Assembly: GCA_026708115.1 (NCBI GenBank)
Contig: JAPOVL010000021.1
Span: forward strand, 62,001 to 126,000
From: Chloroflexota bacterium
GTDB lineage: Bacteria; Chloroflexota; Anaerolineae; Aggregatilineales; Phototrophicaceae
Reading direction: 5' to 3'
DNA length: 64,000 nt
In this document: one piece after another, positions 53,821-61,305 of the stretch
How the letters are laid out: the number at the start of each line of letters is the position of its first letter
Numbering within the stretch: position 1 is the stretch's first letter
Program-made: the position numbers and the translations under genes
Notes under the pieces: generated by a model
What the model saw: the letters and a program-made list of their open reading frames with translations, nothing else
What the model was told of the DNA's origin: nothing
Database searches by the model: none

Positions 53821-54996
53821 GTGAAGTTGCTAGTGCTTGTTTCGTCGCTGGATCTCACCCAGCCATATAGCGCCACACCCGCTTGGTGGCAGTTGCTAAA
53901 GGGCTTGTACGAACTGGGCGTAGACATCATCGCGGCGCCGTACCAGGGTGTGCCGGTCGAAAGTTTGTGGTGGCGATGCGCAGACAACCCCGCCCGGTGG
54001 CAAGGGGATGCCTTCCGTTCCCTGCGAGGCTTCGTCCGGCGCTGGCGGCGAGCGACTCCGGGCGAAGTGGTCCGCGAATCCCTGTCGGACCGAGCCGTGC
54101 GCGGCGCGGCGCGCGCATTCATTGCGCCGCTTTGGCGTCGACATCTGGAAGCGATTCTTAAGCGCAATCCCGATATTGACGCCTTGCTGTTTCTAACAGT
54201 ACCGCTCAATCACCTGGTGGGCGTACCGGGCTATCTCTCGCAGAAGTATGACCTGCCGATATTTTACTTTGATGGCGATGTGCCGGCCAGCTTGCCCAAT
54301 ATGCAGGGATTCGCTTCCGGCTTCCGCATCTACCAGGGAGCGGATGTGAAGGAATATACCGCGTTCATAAGCAACAGTACCGGGGGAGAAGCGCTGTTGA
54401 GGCAACTCGGCGTCGAACATGTACATACGCTGTGGTACGGCGCTGATCCCGAGGTTTTCAGCCCGGCGCCAGTTGCGGCGCAAGACATTGATGTGTTCTT
54501 CTATGGGCATGGCCGCGAATATCGCTCGGAATGGATCGACCGCATGATCAAAGCGCCGTCCAGCAATCTGACCGACGCCAGGTTTGCTGTGCGTGGGAGC
54601 AACCTGGGCGATATCGGCAACAGCGAAGCATTGCCATATCTGAGTTTTAGCAAGCTGCGCGAATACGTATGCCGCAGCAAACTTAATCTTTGCATCACGC
54701 GCGGCGCGCACGCAAGCGTATATGGCTCGTCTTCATCTCGTCCCTTTGAGCTGGCTGCAATGAGCGCATGCGTCGTCGCCAACCCCTACCTGGGCTTGGA
54801 GACCTGGTTGGAGCCGGAGAAAGAGATCATCATTGTTGCTTCCGTCGAAGAGGCCACCGAACGCTATCGATTTTTGCTCAGTCACGACAGCGACCGCGAG
54901 TCTATCGGCCGCGCCGCGCGCGCGCGGGTCCTTAAGCAGCACACCTACCGTCATCGCGCGCGTGAATTGCTTGCCATTTTAGGCCAATACATGTGA
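53821..54996 (+). CDS. CgeB-like glycosyltransferase (GT-B fold)
   Basis: 391 residues. N-terminal half includes IFYFDGDVPASLPN and a D-V-K-E-Y/ISNSTGG region; the C-terminal half has VHTLWYGADPEVFSP, a FFYGHGREYR segment and the acceptor/donor region ASVYGSSSSRPFELAAMSACVVANPY with Glu of the R-x-F-E motif. These fit the CgeB/SPBc2-type glycosyltransferases that act on surface or spore-coat sugars. GTG start. Stands alone with its own -10 box. Substrate unknown. Confidence 0.68.
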   Translation: MKLLVLVSSLDLTQPYSATPAWWQLLKGLYELGVDIIAAPYQGVPVESLWWRCADNPARWQGDAFRSLRGFVRRWRRATPGEVVRESLSDRAVRGAARAFIAPLWRRHLEAILKRNPDIDALLFLTVPLNHLVGVPGYLSQKYDLPIFYFDGDVPASLPNMQGFASGFRIYQGADVKEYTAFISNSTGGEALLRQLGVEHVHTLWYGADPEVFSPAPVAAQDIDVFFYGHGREYRSEWIDRMIKAPSSNLTDARFAVRGSNLGDIGNSEALPYLSFSKLREYVCRSKLNLCITRGAHASVYGSSSSRPFELAAMSACVVANPYLGLETWLEPEKEIIIVASVEEATERYRFLLSHDSDRESIGRAARARVLKQHTYRHRARELLAILGQYM

Positions 54997-55058
54997 GCCG
55001 GCTGACTTCGGTATCCGGACTAGCTTTCAGTGTTTCCATCCCATAGAGGAGAACAACG

Positions 55059-55895
55059 ATGTCCATAGATGTTGGCAAGGCAAGTAATTTCGTCCATCAA
55101 CATGGCACCCTGTTTGAACGCGCCTTGTTCGACTTTCTGTTTGCTGGCGGCAGTGCAGAACGTGTGCGGGCCATCATCATGTGTTACAAGAATCCCGACG
55201 GCGGATTTGGTCACGGTTTCGAACATGATATCAAGGCGCCGCATTCGCATCCCTTAGCGCTGGAATATTTGCTCAGTGTAATGAAATATACGGGCATCAA
55301 ACCTGGCGCCATCCTCGACGGCGTTTCCGATTGGGTCGAGAGCCAGATGGACGAGGCCGGTAATCTCCGCAATCCGCCCGAGACGCGACATTATCCCCTT
55401 GCGCCCTGGTGGCAGGAAGAGGGCGGTCAAACGATGCCAGATAGCATTGTCGCGAACTTGATACACTTCGATTGCGCCGATCCTTCCCTGGTAAGCAAGA
55501 CCAAACGCTGGGTCGCGGAAAAGCACTCGCTCGAGAGCATCCGAGCTAACGAATGGCTGTTCATGGCCTACCATGCTGTCGATTTCTTTTTCGCTATTGA
55601 TGAATATCCCGGCTTGGAGCGGTACCGCGCGGCAACGATAGCTAACGTGCTTGCATGCGCCAGGACGGCGCCAAAAAGCCAGTACGATTCTCTATTCGCC
55701 TTCGCACCGACGCCGGATTCGATAATCGCAAAGGCATTGCCCGCCGATTTGCTGGTAAAATACCTTGATGTTCTTGAGCAGGCCCAGACGGACGACGGTT
55801 CTTGGGTTGATCAACATAATCTGCGGCAATGGTGGCCGATGACGACTATCAACGTCTTGCTGGCCTTACAGCGCTATGGTCGCTGGTCAGCGTAG
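55059..55895 (+). CDS. Alpha-alpha toroid (prenyltransferase/terpenoid-cyclase-like) protein
   Basis: 278 residues with repeats typical of the prenyltransferase/squalene-cyclase toroid: CYKNPDGGFGHGFEHDIKA near residue 48 and QTDDGSWVDQHNLRQWWPM with TINVLLALQRYG at the end. The catalytic DxDD of squalene-hopene cyclases is absent, so a cyclase activity is not supported. GAGGAG precedes the ATG. It is followed by two genes on the same strand in the selenoprotein region. Function unknown. Confidence 0.55.
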   Translation: MSIDVGKASNFVHQHGTLFERALFDFLFAGGSAERVRAIIMCYKNPDGGFGHGFEHDIKAPHSHPLALEYLLSVMKYTGIKPGAILDGVSDWVESQMDEAGNLRNPPETRHYPLAPWWQEEGGQTMPDSIVANLIHFDCADPSLVSKTKRWVAEKHSLESIRANEWLFMAYHAVDFFFAIDEYPGLERYRAATIANVLACARTAPKSQYDSLFAFAPTPDSIIAKALPADLLVKYLDVLEQAQTDDGSWVDQHNLRQWWPMTTINVLLALQRYGRWSA

Positions 55896-55964
55896 CGCGA
55901 AGCATGAATCGTTGACGGCGGACGCTGCGCTAATCACTAGCTTAAATTGAGAGAGGTCACTTTC

Positions 55965-56786
55965 GTGGCTATTGATTTCATCATTGAATACGATTGCGTT
56001 CCCAAACGCCATTTGACTCCTGAAGGAATTCTGGAGCGCATCAAGGAAAAGGAACGCGCCCATACCGTCATCCAATGGTTTCGAGAAGCCGGTGACGAGC
56101 GCCCTCCATCCGAAATGGGCTTTGAGTTCAGCCGCAGTTCCCGGGATGAACATGCAAGTAGGCAACTGATCGTTGTACAAGATTTATTGGACCACGCCGC
56201 CGCGCTGGATGCGCATGCCCATCATTGTTCTGCTTGTCCCGCCAATCGAAGCGGTTCTCCTTTTGGCTGTCTGGGCTTTATCCAGTATCCCATAAGCGCG
56301 CAAACTGAAGCCTGGTTGCTAGACCGACTGCCAGTGCCTGACGAGCCGCTGGTTTGGCTGCTGTTGAAACAGGGCATACAACGGCTCGGCTACGATGGCT
56401 CATCTATTCGGGCTTTGCGGGAACTCGACCAACAGAACGAAGCTGGCGAGCGCACTTATTTTCTGTCGCCCCAAGCGCCGCAGAGGCGTTTGGGCGAACT
56501 TCGCGTTACCGGCGATCAGGCGTTAGAGATGATTTTTGGCGTTGGAGACCGTATCATACCAAATCATGCGGGCATACTATTGTTGTTCTTTGCCGCCATT
56601 GAACGCGACCTGGAAGCATCGGAAATCCAGGAGATTTCGTCATTTGACCGGGCTATACGCGAAGGATTCGATTTTGAAATGGAAGCGGTCTCTGCAGCGC
56701 ACGAAGGTATTCGCGAGATGATCTCGTTTTTTCATGCCTTGTATTTGGCTTGGAAACTGGACGTTCCACTGTTTGTCGATGCTTGA
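55965..56786 (+). CDS. Unknown protein with a His/Cys cluster, upstream partner of the selenoprotein gene
   Basis: 273 residues, no family recognised. Central motif HAHHCSACPANRSGSPFGCLGF (described in parts: HxHHC, then C-x2-C, then a third Cys ten residues on) looks like a metal or redox site. The rest is mixed alpha/beta, with a helical C-terminus (EGIREMISFFHALYLAWKL). GTG 55965 is chosen for GAGAGGT eight bases upstream; a TTG at 55947 is in frame. Only 13 bases separate its stop from the AhpD-like selenoprotein start, so co-transcription and a shared redox or metal role are likely. Confidence 0.6.
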   Translation: MAIDFIIEYDCVPKRHLTPEGILERIKEKERAHTVIQWFREAGDERPPSEMGFEFSRSSRDEHASRQLIVVQDLLDHAAALDAHAHHCSACPANRSGSPFGCLGFIQYPISAQTEAWLLDRLPVPDEPLVWLLLKQGIQRLGYDGSSIRALRELDQQNEAGERTYFLSPQAPQRRLGELRVTGDQALEMIFGVGDRIIPNHAGILLLFFAAIERDLEASEIQEISSFDRAIREGFDFEMEAVSAAHEGIREMISFFHALYLAWKLDVPLFVDA

Positions 56787-56799
56787 AGCCGAAGGCCTA

Positions 56800-57402
56800 A
56801 TGAAGGATCCGGATACTGATATGCCGCGAAGAACCATTGCTTGGATCGAAACCGTCTCTGAAGCTCGCGCCAGCGGAGAATTAAAGCGCGCATACCGTCG
56901 CAGCGCCGATCCGGCTTCCGGGAAGGTCGATCACATCATGCAGATTCATAGCTTGAATCCGGCTTCGCTGCTTGATCATCTGCATCTGTACAAGACCTTG
57001 ATGTACGGCGATTCGCCTCTGAGCCGCATTCAGCGCGAAATGATCGGCGTGGTCGTGTCCGCCATCAACCGCTGCAAATACTGACTGCTGCACCACGCGA
57101 GGAATCTCCGTCAGTTGACCGGGGATAGAGATTGGACAGCGCAGATTGAGCTTGATTATCGAGAGGCGGATTTGACCGCGGCTGACCGTCAGATGCTGGA
57201 TTACGCGGCTAAGTTGACGCGTACGCCTTGGCAGATGACCGAGAACGATGTCATCGCCTTGCGAGAGCTTGGTTTTAGCGACCGGGCGGTTCTGGATATC
57301 GCGCAAGTGGCGGCATATTACGCTTATGTCAATCGAATCGCCGACGGCTTGGGCATATCGATGGAAGCGTATTGGGCGGATGGAAAAGAAGACTACGAAT
57401 AG
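56800..57402 (+). CDS. AhpD/CMD-like selenoprotein with C-x2-U-x2-HH active site (TGA at 57082-57084 read as Sec)
   Basis: A 200-residue frame continuous through one TGA. Upstream: MQIHSLNPASLLDHLHLYKTL and REMIGVVVSAINRCKY. Downstream: LLHHARNLRQLTGD, then MLDYAAKLTRTPW and ALRELGFSDRAVLDIAQVAAYYAYVNRIADGLGI, all classic of the AhpD/carboxymuconolactone-decarboxylase family. The TGA falls exactly at the second Cys of the CxxC that precedes HH, giving C92-KY-U95-LL-H98-H99. AhpD uses this pair to reduce peroxidase partners or peroxides; Sec versions of AhpD-like proteins are known from metagenomes. A hairpin follows the TGA. Start ATG 56800 (AAGG upstream) or ATG 56821. Without recoding it would give a 94-residue fragment. 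No other lesion in the frame. Confidence 0.87.
57085..57117 (+). promoter_or_regulatory. Candidate SECIS hairpin for the AhpD-like selenoprotein
   Basis: Starts one base after the TGA. Stem CTGCTG/CAGTTG (57085-57090 with 57112-57117, one mismatch and one G-T), a bulge, ACG/CGT, GAG/CTC and an apical loop GAAT (57102-57105). The loop begins with G, 17 nt after the TGA, within the usual bacterial SECIS range. Folded by eye. Confidence 0.55.
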
Positions 57403-57408
57403 AACGGC

Positions 57409-57537
57409 CTATCCCCGCGTGGCCAGCGCCAGCAGCACAAGAACCAACACGATGATCACAATCGCAAAGACAGCATAAAACTGGGCAAAGCGCTTGCGCG
57501 CCTCCGATCCTTCCCTGAAGATATCGCTCAGCTTCAT
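57409..57537 (-). CDS. Small single-pass membrane protein (42 residues)
   Basis: Begins MKLSDIFREGSEARKRFAQF, then a single hydrophobic segment of about 19 residues, ending ALATRG. The ATG has GGAAAG about six bases upstream. It lies convergent to the AhpD-like gene, six bases from its stop. No family recognised; could be a chance frame, but the clean helix, start and ribosome binding site favour a real small protein. Confidence 0.42.
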   Translation of the reverse strand: MKLSDIFREGSEARKRFAQFYAVFAIVIIVLVLVLLALATRG

Positions 57538-57611
57538 AATGACTTTCCGGCATTTGCTGCAGCCATTCCTCAGAATCAGGATAAATCCGTTTGATGCTGT
57601 TTGCAAACTAT

Positions 57612-57641
57612 TTGTCCAAAGACAGGGATAGAGGTTACAAT
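57612..57641 (+). promoter_or_regulatory. Promoter of the thioredoxin-fusion / UGSC operon
   Basis: TTGTCC (-35, four of six), 18-bp spacer, TACAAT (57636-57641), 31 bases before the ATG at 57672. It is on the plus strand, between the AhpD-like gene and the next gene, so the latter may be expressed on its own. Confidence 0.45.
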
Positions 57642-57671
57642 GGCTGACAAAACGAATTGGCGCCATAAATC

Positions 57672-59117
57672 ATGTCTGTAATCCCCGACGGATATAGCGG
57701 GCTATTGCTGGTAGTGAAGAAGGACTGCAACACTTGCCAGTTGATTGAGACCGCAATCGCTGAACTACAACAATCGCGCGCGCTTTCTGTGATTTCGCAG
57801 GACGACCCGCAGTTTCCAGCGGGTGTCCGCGATCTGAAAGACGATCGCGAGCTTGAACTGTCCTATCGCTTGAATATCGAAACGGTTCCCACGCTGATCA
57901 CATGCGAAGATGGTGTCGAACAGGAACGCCTTGTCGGCTGGTTGCGGGACGACTGGCGCCGCCTGACTGGGATTCCCTCGCTGGGCGAGTATCTTCCCCA
58001 ATTCAGCCCCGGCTGTGGTTCCAGGACAGTTGAGCCTGGCATGCCGGAAAAGCTCGCCTACAGATTTGGCGACACGATTCTGCAAGCGCGCCGCATTGAG
58101 CTTGCCGAGATGGAAGATGTCCATGAACTCATGTTCGAGCGCGGCTGGTCCGACGGCTTGCCCTTGGTGCCGCCGAGCGAAGATCGCGTTCTGCGTATGT
58201 TGAGCGGAACAAGCCGCGCGCCGGACGAGATAGTGGGAGTGATCCCGCCGGATCAAGTGCCTTGCACTGTGGAGAAAGTCGCCATCAACGCGGTGATGGC
58301 GGGCTGTAAACCCGAATACCTTCCGGTAGTCCTGGCTGCGGTGGAAGCGGCTTGCCTCGATGAATTCTGTATGCACGGACTGCTGGCGACGACCTTTTTC
58401 TCGGGTCCCATCATCATCGTCAACGGGCCGATCATCGACGAAATCGGGATGAACTGGAGCACCAATGCGCTGGGGCAGGGCAACCGAGCCAATTCTACCA
58501 TTGGGCGCGCCCTGCAACTGGTGATCCGAAATGTCGGCGGAGGCAAACCTGGGGGCGTCGATCGCGCGGCGCTTGGGCAGCCCGGCAAAATTGGTTTCTG
58601 CTTTCCTGAGCGAGAACACGACTCATATTGGGAATCGCTGGCGGTCGAAAGAGGATTTCGACGGGAACAATCGACGGTGACATTGTTCGCCGGCGACGGC
58701 GTCCACGGCATCGCCGATCAAAAGTCTCGCGAGCCAACGTCCTTGACGCGCAGCCTGGCCATGACCCTGCGAACGGTCAAGCACGGCAAAATCTTTGGGG
58801 CCTCCAGCGCGCTTCTAATTGTCACGCCAGAGCACATGCGCGTCTTTCGAGAGGCAGGCTGGAACAAAGCGCGCTTCCGCGAGGAACTTGACAAATATCT
58901 GACCCTCGACGGCGCGGAATTGATACGCGGCGCCTCTGGCATCGCCGAGGGCATGCCAGAACCTTATGCGGGACGCCGTTTGACAAAGTTTGCGCCCGAT
59001 GGACTGTTAATTGTCCACACGGGCGGTTCCGCCGGCATGTGGTCCGCGCTGATTGGCGGCTGGACTGCCACCGGAGCAAAAGGCAGTTCGCCGGTAACAG
59101 TGGTAATCAAGTCTTGA
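57672..59117 (+). CDS. Thioredoxin-fold domain fused to a large conserved domain, UGSC-associated
   Basis: 481 residues. Residues 1-110 resemble a thioredoxin-like domain: C19-NT-C22 in a VVKKDCNTCQLI strand-helix and the cis-Pro loop TVPTL (71-75). Residues 120-481 are a separate domain with several Cys (CTVEKVAINAVMAGC, CLDEFCMHG), a GPIIIVNGPII segment and Gly-rich loops (GNVGGGKPGG-like, TLFAGDGVHGI). I do not recognise that domain. It is followed 33 bases later by the UGSC selenoprotein gene, so the two likely form a redox pair in which the thioredoxin domain reduces the Sec protein or vice versa. Function inferred only from context. Confidence 0.65.
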   Translation: MSVIPDGYSGLLLVVKKDCNTCQLIETAIAELQQSRALSVISQDDPQFPAGVRDLKDDRELELSYRLNIETVPTLITCEDGVEQERLVGWLRDDWRRLTGIPSLGEYLPQFSPGCGSRTVEPGMPEKLAYRFGDTILQARRIELAEMEDVHELMFERGWSDGLPLVPPSEDRVLRMLSGTSRAPDEIVGVIPPDQVPCTVEKVAINAVMAGCKPEYLPVVLAAVEAACLDEFCMHGLLATTFFSGPIIIVNGPIIDEIGMNWSTNALGQGNRANSTIGRALQLVIRNVGGGKPGGVDRAALGQPGKIGFCFPEREHDSYWESLAVERGFRREQSTVTLFAGDGVHGIADQKSREPTSLTRSLAMTLRTVKHGKIFGASSALLIVTPEHMRVFREAGWNKARFREELDKYLTLDGAELIRGASGIAEGMPEPYAGRRLTKFAPDGLLIVHTGGSAGMWSALIGGWTATGAKGSSPVTVVIKS

Positions 59118-59150
59118 TGTTGGCTTAGGGATAGAGAAAAGGAGCGCAAA

Positions 59151-59666
59151 ATGACGAATGTTCTGGATCCAACAGGAGAATTGCAGCCGGCGCAACGAGA
59201 GCAATTGCCGCGAGTCCCAAACTTGGTTGGCAAAACTGTGGGGCTGCTGGATATCTCGAAGCCGCGGGGGGACGTCTTTCTCGATCGCCTGGAGAAGCAT
59301 CTGGGCGACGGCGGCGTCGCGGTTCGGCGCTACCAAAAGCCGACGTTTACGCGCATAGCGCCCGCCGATCTCAAGTTTCAGATCGCCCGTGAGTGCGACG
59401 TGGTGATCGAAGCGCTCGCCGATTGAGGATCCTGTACGTCGTGCAGTGTGCATGACATCAGTGACCTGGAAGCGCGCGGCATTCCCGGCGTGTTCATCGC
59501 CTCAACCGAGTTTGTTGAAGCTGCGGAAGCGCAAGGTATCGCCCTCGGTTTCGCGCCGGCGGCCCACTTTGTGCCGCATCCCATACAGGATCGAAGCGAC
59601 GACGAGATTCGACTTCTGGCGGATAGGGCCTATGAGGAGATTCTTGCGCAGATCGTAGCGGATTGA
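59151..59666 (+). CDS. UGSC-motif selenoprotein (TGA at 59424-59426 read as Sec)
   Basis: 171 residues read through one TGA as U92-G-S-C95-T-S-C98-S-V-H-D. The ATG at 59151 has AAGGAG six bases upstream. The frame runs without other stops on both sides: KPRGDVFLDRLEKHLGD and the strand CDVVIEALAD before the TGA, and the C-terminal IPGVFIASTEFVEAAEAQGI after it, as one Rossmann-like alpha/beta domain. The U-G-S-C motif matches a known family annotated as UGSC (seleno)proteins, in which some members have C-G-S-C. Reaction unknown; likely thiol-redox. A strong hairpin lies 20 nt after the TGA. Without recoding it would be a 91-residue product ending just before the active site. Confidence 0.87.
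59432..59461 (+). promoter_or_regulatory. Candidate SECIS hairpin for the UGSC selenoprotein
   Basis: 8-bp stem GTCGTGCA/TGCATGAC (59438-59445 with 59449-59456, one G-T pair), loop GTG (59446-59448), and a lower CTG/CAG helix (59432-59434 with 59459-59461). The loop starts with G, 20 nt after the TGA. Folded by eye. Confidence 0.65.
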
Positions 59667-59676
59667 CGGATGTGTA

Positions 59677-60918
59677 TCACTGGTATCTGCTGATGACAAC
59701 AGCGGTATTGTGCCCGCCGAAGCCGAAGGAATTGCTCAATACGTGATCGATAGGGTGCGACTTGCCGACCTTGGGCGTATAGTCGAGATCACAATCCGGA
59801 TCGGGCGTTTCGAGATTGATTGTTGGCGGAATGAAATTGTCTTCTATCGACTTGACGGCAAAGATCGCTTCGGTGGCCGCGGTAGCCCCCAGTATATGAC
59901 CGGTCATTGATTTGGTCGAACTAATGGGAATGTTGTAAGCCTGTTCGCCCAGCGCCAACTTGATGGCCAGGGTTTCGCTCTTGTCGTTGAGTTGCGTACC
60001 CGTGCCGTGCGCGTTGATATAGTCAATTCCCTCCGGCTCAAGCCGCGCTTCGCGCATGGCGCGCCGCATGGCTTCCGCGGCGTCAACGCCATCGGGGTTG
60101 GGGGCTGTCACATGAAAGGCGTCCGAGGTGTGACCATAGCCGGTCAACTCGGCGTAGATATGCACGCCGCGGTCCAGCGCGTGGTCAAGGTCTTCCAGGA
60201 TCAGCAAAGCGGCGCCTTCGGCCGCCACGAATCCGTCGCGGTTGGCGTCGAAGGGGCGCGCCGCTTTGTCGGGAACATCCTCCGTATTGGTCAAGACTTT
60301 CATATTGTTAAAGCCGCTGATGACCATGGGCATGATGCAGGCTTCACTGCCGCCCGCCACCATCATCTTGGCGCGGCCCATGCGGATCAGGTCGGCAGCG
60401 TCACCCAAGGAATTGTTGCTTGTCGCGCAAGCCGCTGTGATATTGTAATTGGGACCTTTCAGGCCGAAGTGCATGGACACGCGCGAACTGATCCCGTCGT
60501 GCAGCAAGGCGGGCACGATCACTGGGCTTACCCCGCGGTGCCCCTTGGCTTCGAAGCCCTGTAGCGCCTGCACAACGGTGACGATGCCCCCGATGCCAGA
60601 TCCGACGACAACGCCGACATCATACATATTGTCATCGTCGATCGTGATCTCGGCGTCGTTAAGGGCTTCTTCCGCAGCGACCAGCGCCAGCATCTGGGCG
60701 CGGTCCATGCGCCGCACTTCGCGCTTGCCGAATTTGCCGATCAGGTCCAGGTCCTTGACTTCGCCCGCCACGCGGTTTTCAACCAAATCCGTGTCGAACA
60801 AGCTGATCCAGTCGATGCCGGAGTTGCCGGCGCGAACATTCGCCCAAGCATCGCCGACATTGTTGCCGCAGGGGCAGACAAGACCCATTCCAGTGATGAC
60901 CACACGTTTTTCAGCCAT
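59677..60918 (-). CDS. fabF: 3-oxoacyl-[acyl-carrier-protein] synthase II
   Basis: 413 residues. Catalytic triad: Cys in TAACATSNNSLGDA (about residue 165), His in INAHGTGTQLND (about 305) and His in TKSMTGHILGATAA (about 340). Condenses acyl-ACP with malonyl-ACP in fatty-acid elongation. Convergent with the UGSC gene (10 bases apart). No other fab gene is adjacent in the window. Confidence 0.93.
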   Translation of the reverse strand: MAEKRVVITGMGLVCPCGNNVGDAWANVRAGNSGIDWISLFDTDLVENRVAGEVKDLDLIGKFGKREVRRMDRAQMLALVAAEEALNDAEITIDDDNMYDVGVVVGSGIGGIVTVVQALQGFEAKGHRGVSPVIVPALLHDGISSRVSMHFGLKGPNYNITAACATSNNSLGDAADLIRMGRAKMMVAGGSEACIMPMVISGFNNMKVLTNTEDVPDKAARPFDANRDGFVAAEGAALLILEDLDHALDRGVHIYAELTGYGHTSDAFHVTAPNPDGVDAAEAMRRAMREARLEPEGIDYINAHGTGTQLNDKSETLAIKLALGEQAYNIPISSTKSMTGHILGATAATEAIFAVKSIEDNFIPPTINLETPDPDCDLDYTPKVGKSHPIDHVLSNSFGFGGHNTAVVISRYQ

Positions 60919-61038
60919 TTCTCGATCGTCTGAGACCCAGTCTGATCAGACAAACATTCCGACTTTCGATTATACTACCGACGCTGCGCTCTGCCAGAGC
61001 GTTATATTTGATTTGCGCTCGTTATGCACGTGCGGCCG

Positions 61039-61287
61039 CTAGCCTTGCAGTTCGTCAAGCAGGGCCTGCTTGCTGTCTGGGGGGAGTTGATTGTATGGCA
61101 GATTCAGCAGCGCGCCTTGCAAGGCCCAGAGCATGTTTCTGCTGACAGGGAAGCGGGCCCGCAAGCGTCTGTAGACCTCTGCGGCGCCCAGCTCTTCAAT
61201 CTGCGCTATCGAATCAATATCAATGGCGATCAGCCAATCGGCCGAGGTTTCGCCGATATTCTTCAGCTTGAGCAGGTCCGCGCGCAT
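61039..61287 (-). CDS. TfoX C-terminal-domain protein
   Basis: 82 residues consisting of the TfoX C-terminal helix-hairpin-helix-like domain alone: LKNIGETSADWLIAIDI, LGAAEVYRRLRARFP and LWALQGALLNLPYNQLP. In full TfoX (competence regulator) this follows an N-terminal domain, absent here. Stand-alone versions are common and uncharacterised. Lies downstream of the M16 pair on the same strand. Confidence 0.78.
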   Translation of the reverse strand: MRADLLKLKNIGETSADWLIAIDIDSIAQIEELGAAEVYRRLRARFPVSRNMLWALQGALLNLPYNQLPPDSKQALLDELQG

Positions 61288-61305
61288 CTTGCATATCTCT
61301 CGGCT

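Noticed and set aside
55059..55895. Squalene-hopene cyclase
   Set aside because: Toroid repeats are present but the catalytic DxDD motif and the full length (over 600 residues) are missing.
57082..57084. Nonsense mutation or pseudogene in the AhpD-like gene
   Set aside because: Only one stop, it is TGA, it replaces exactly the active-site Cys, downstream frame and motifs are intact, and a second gene nearby shows the same pattern.
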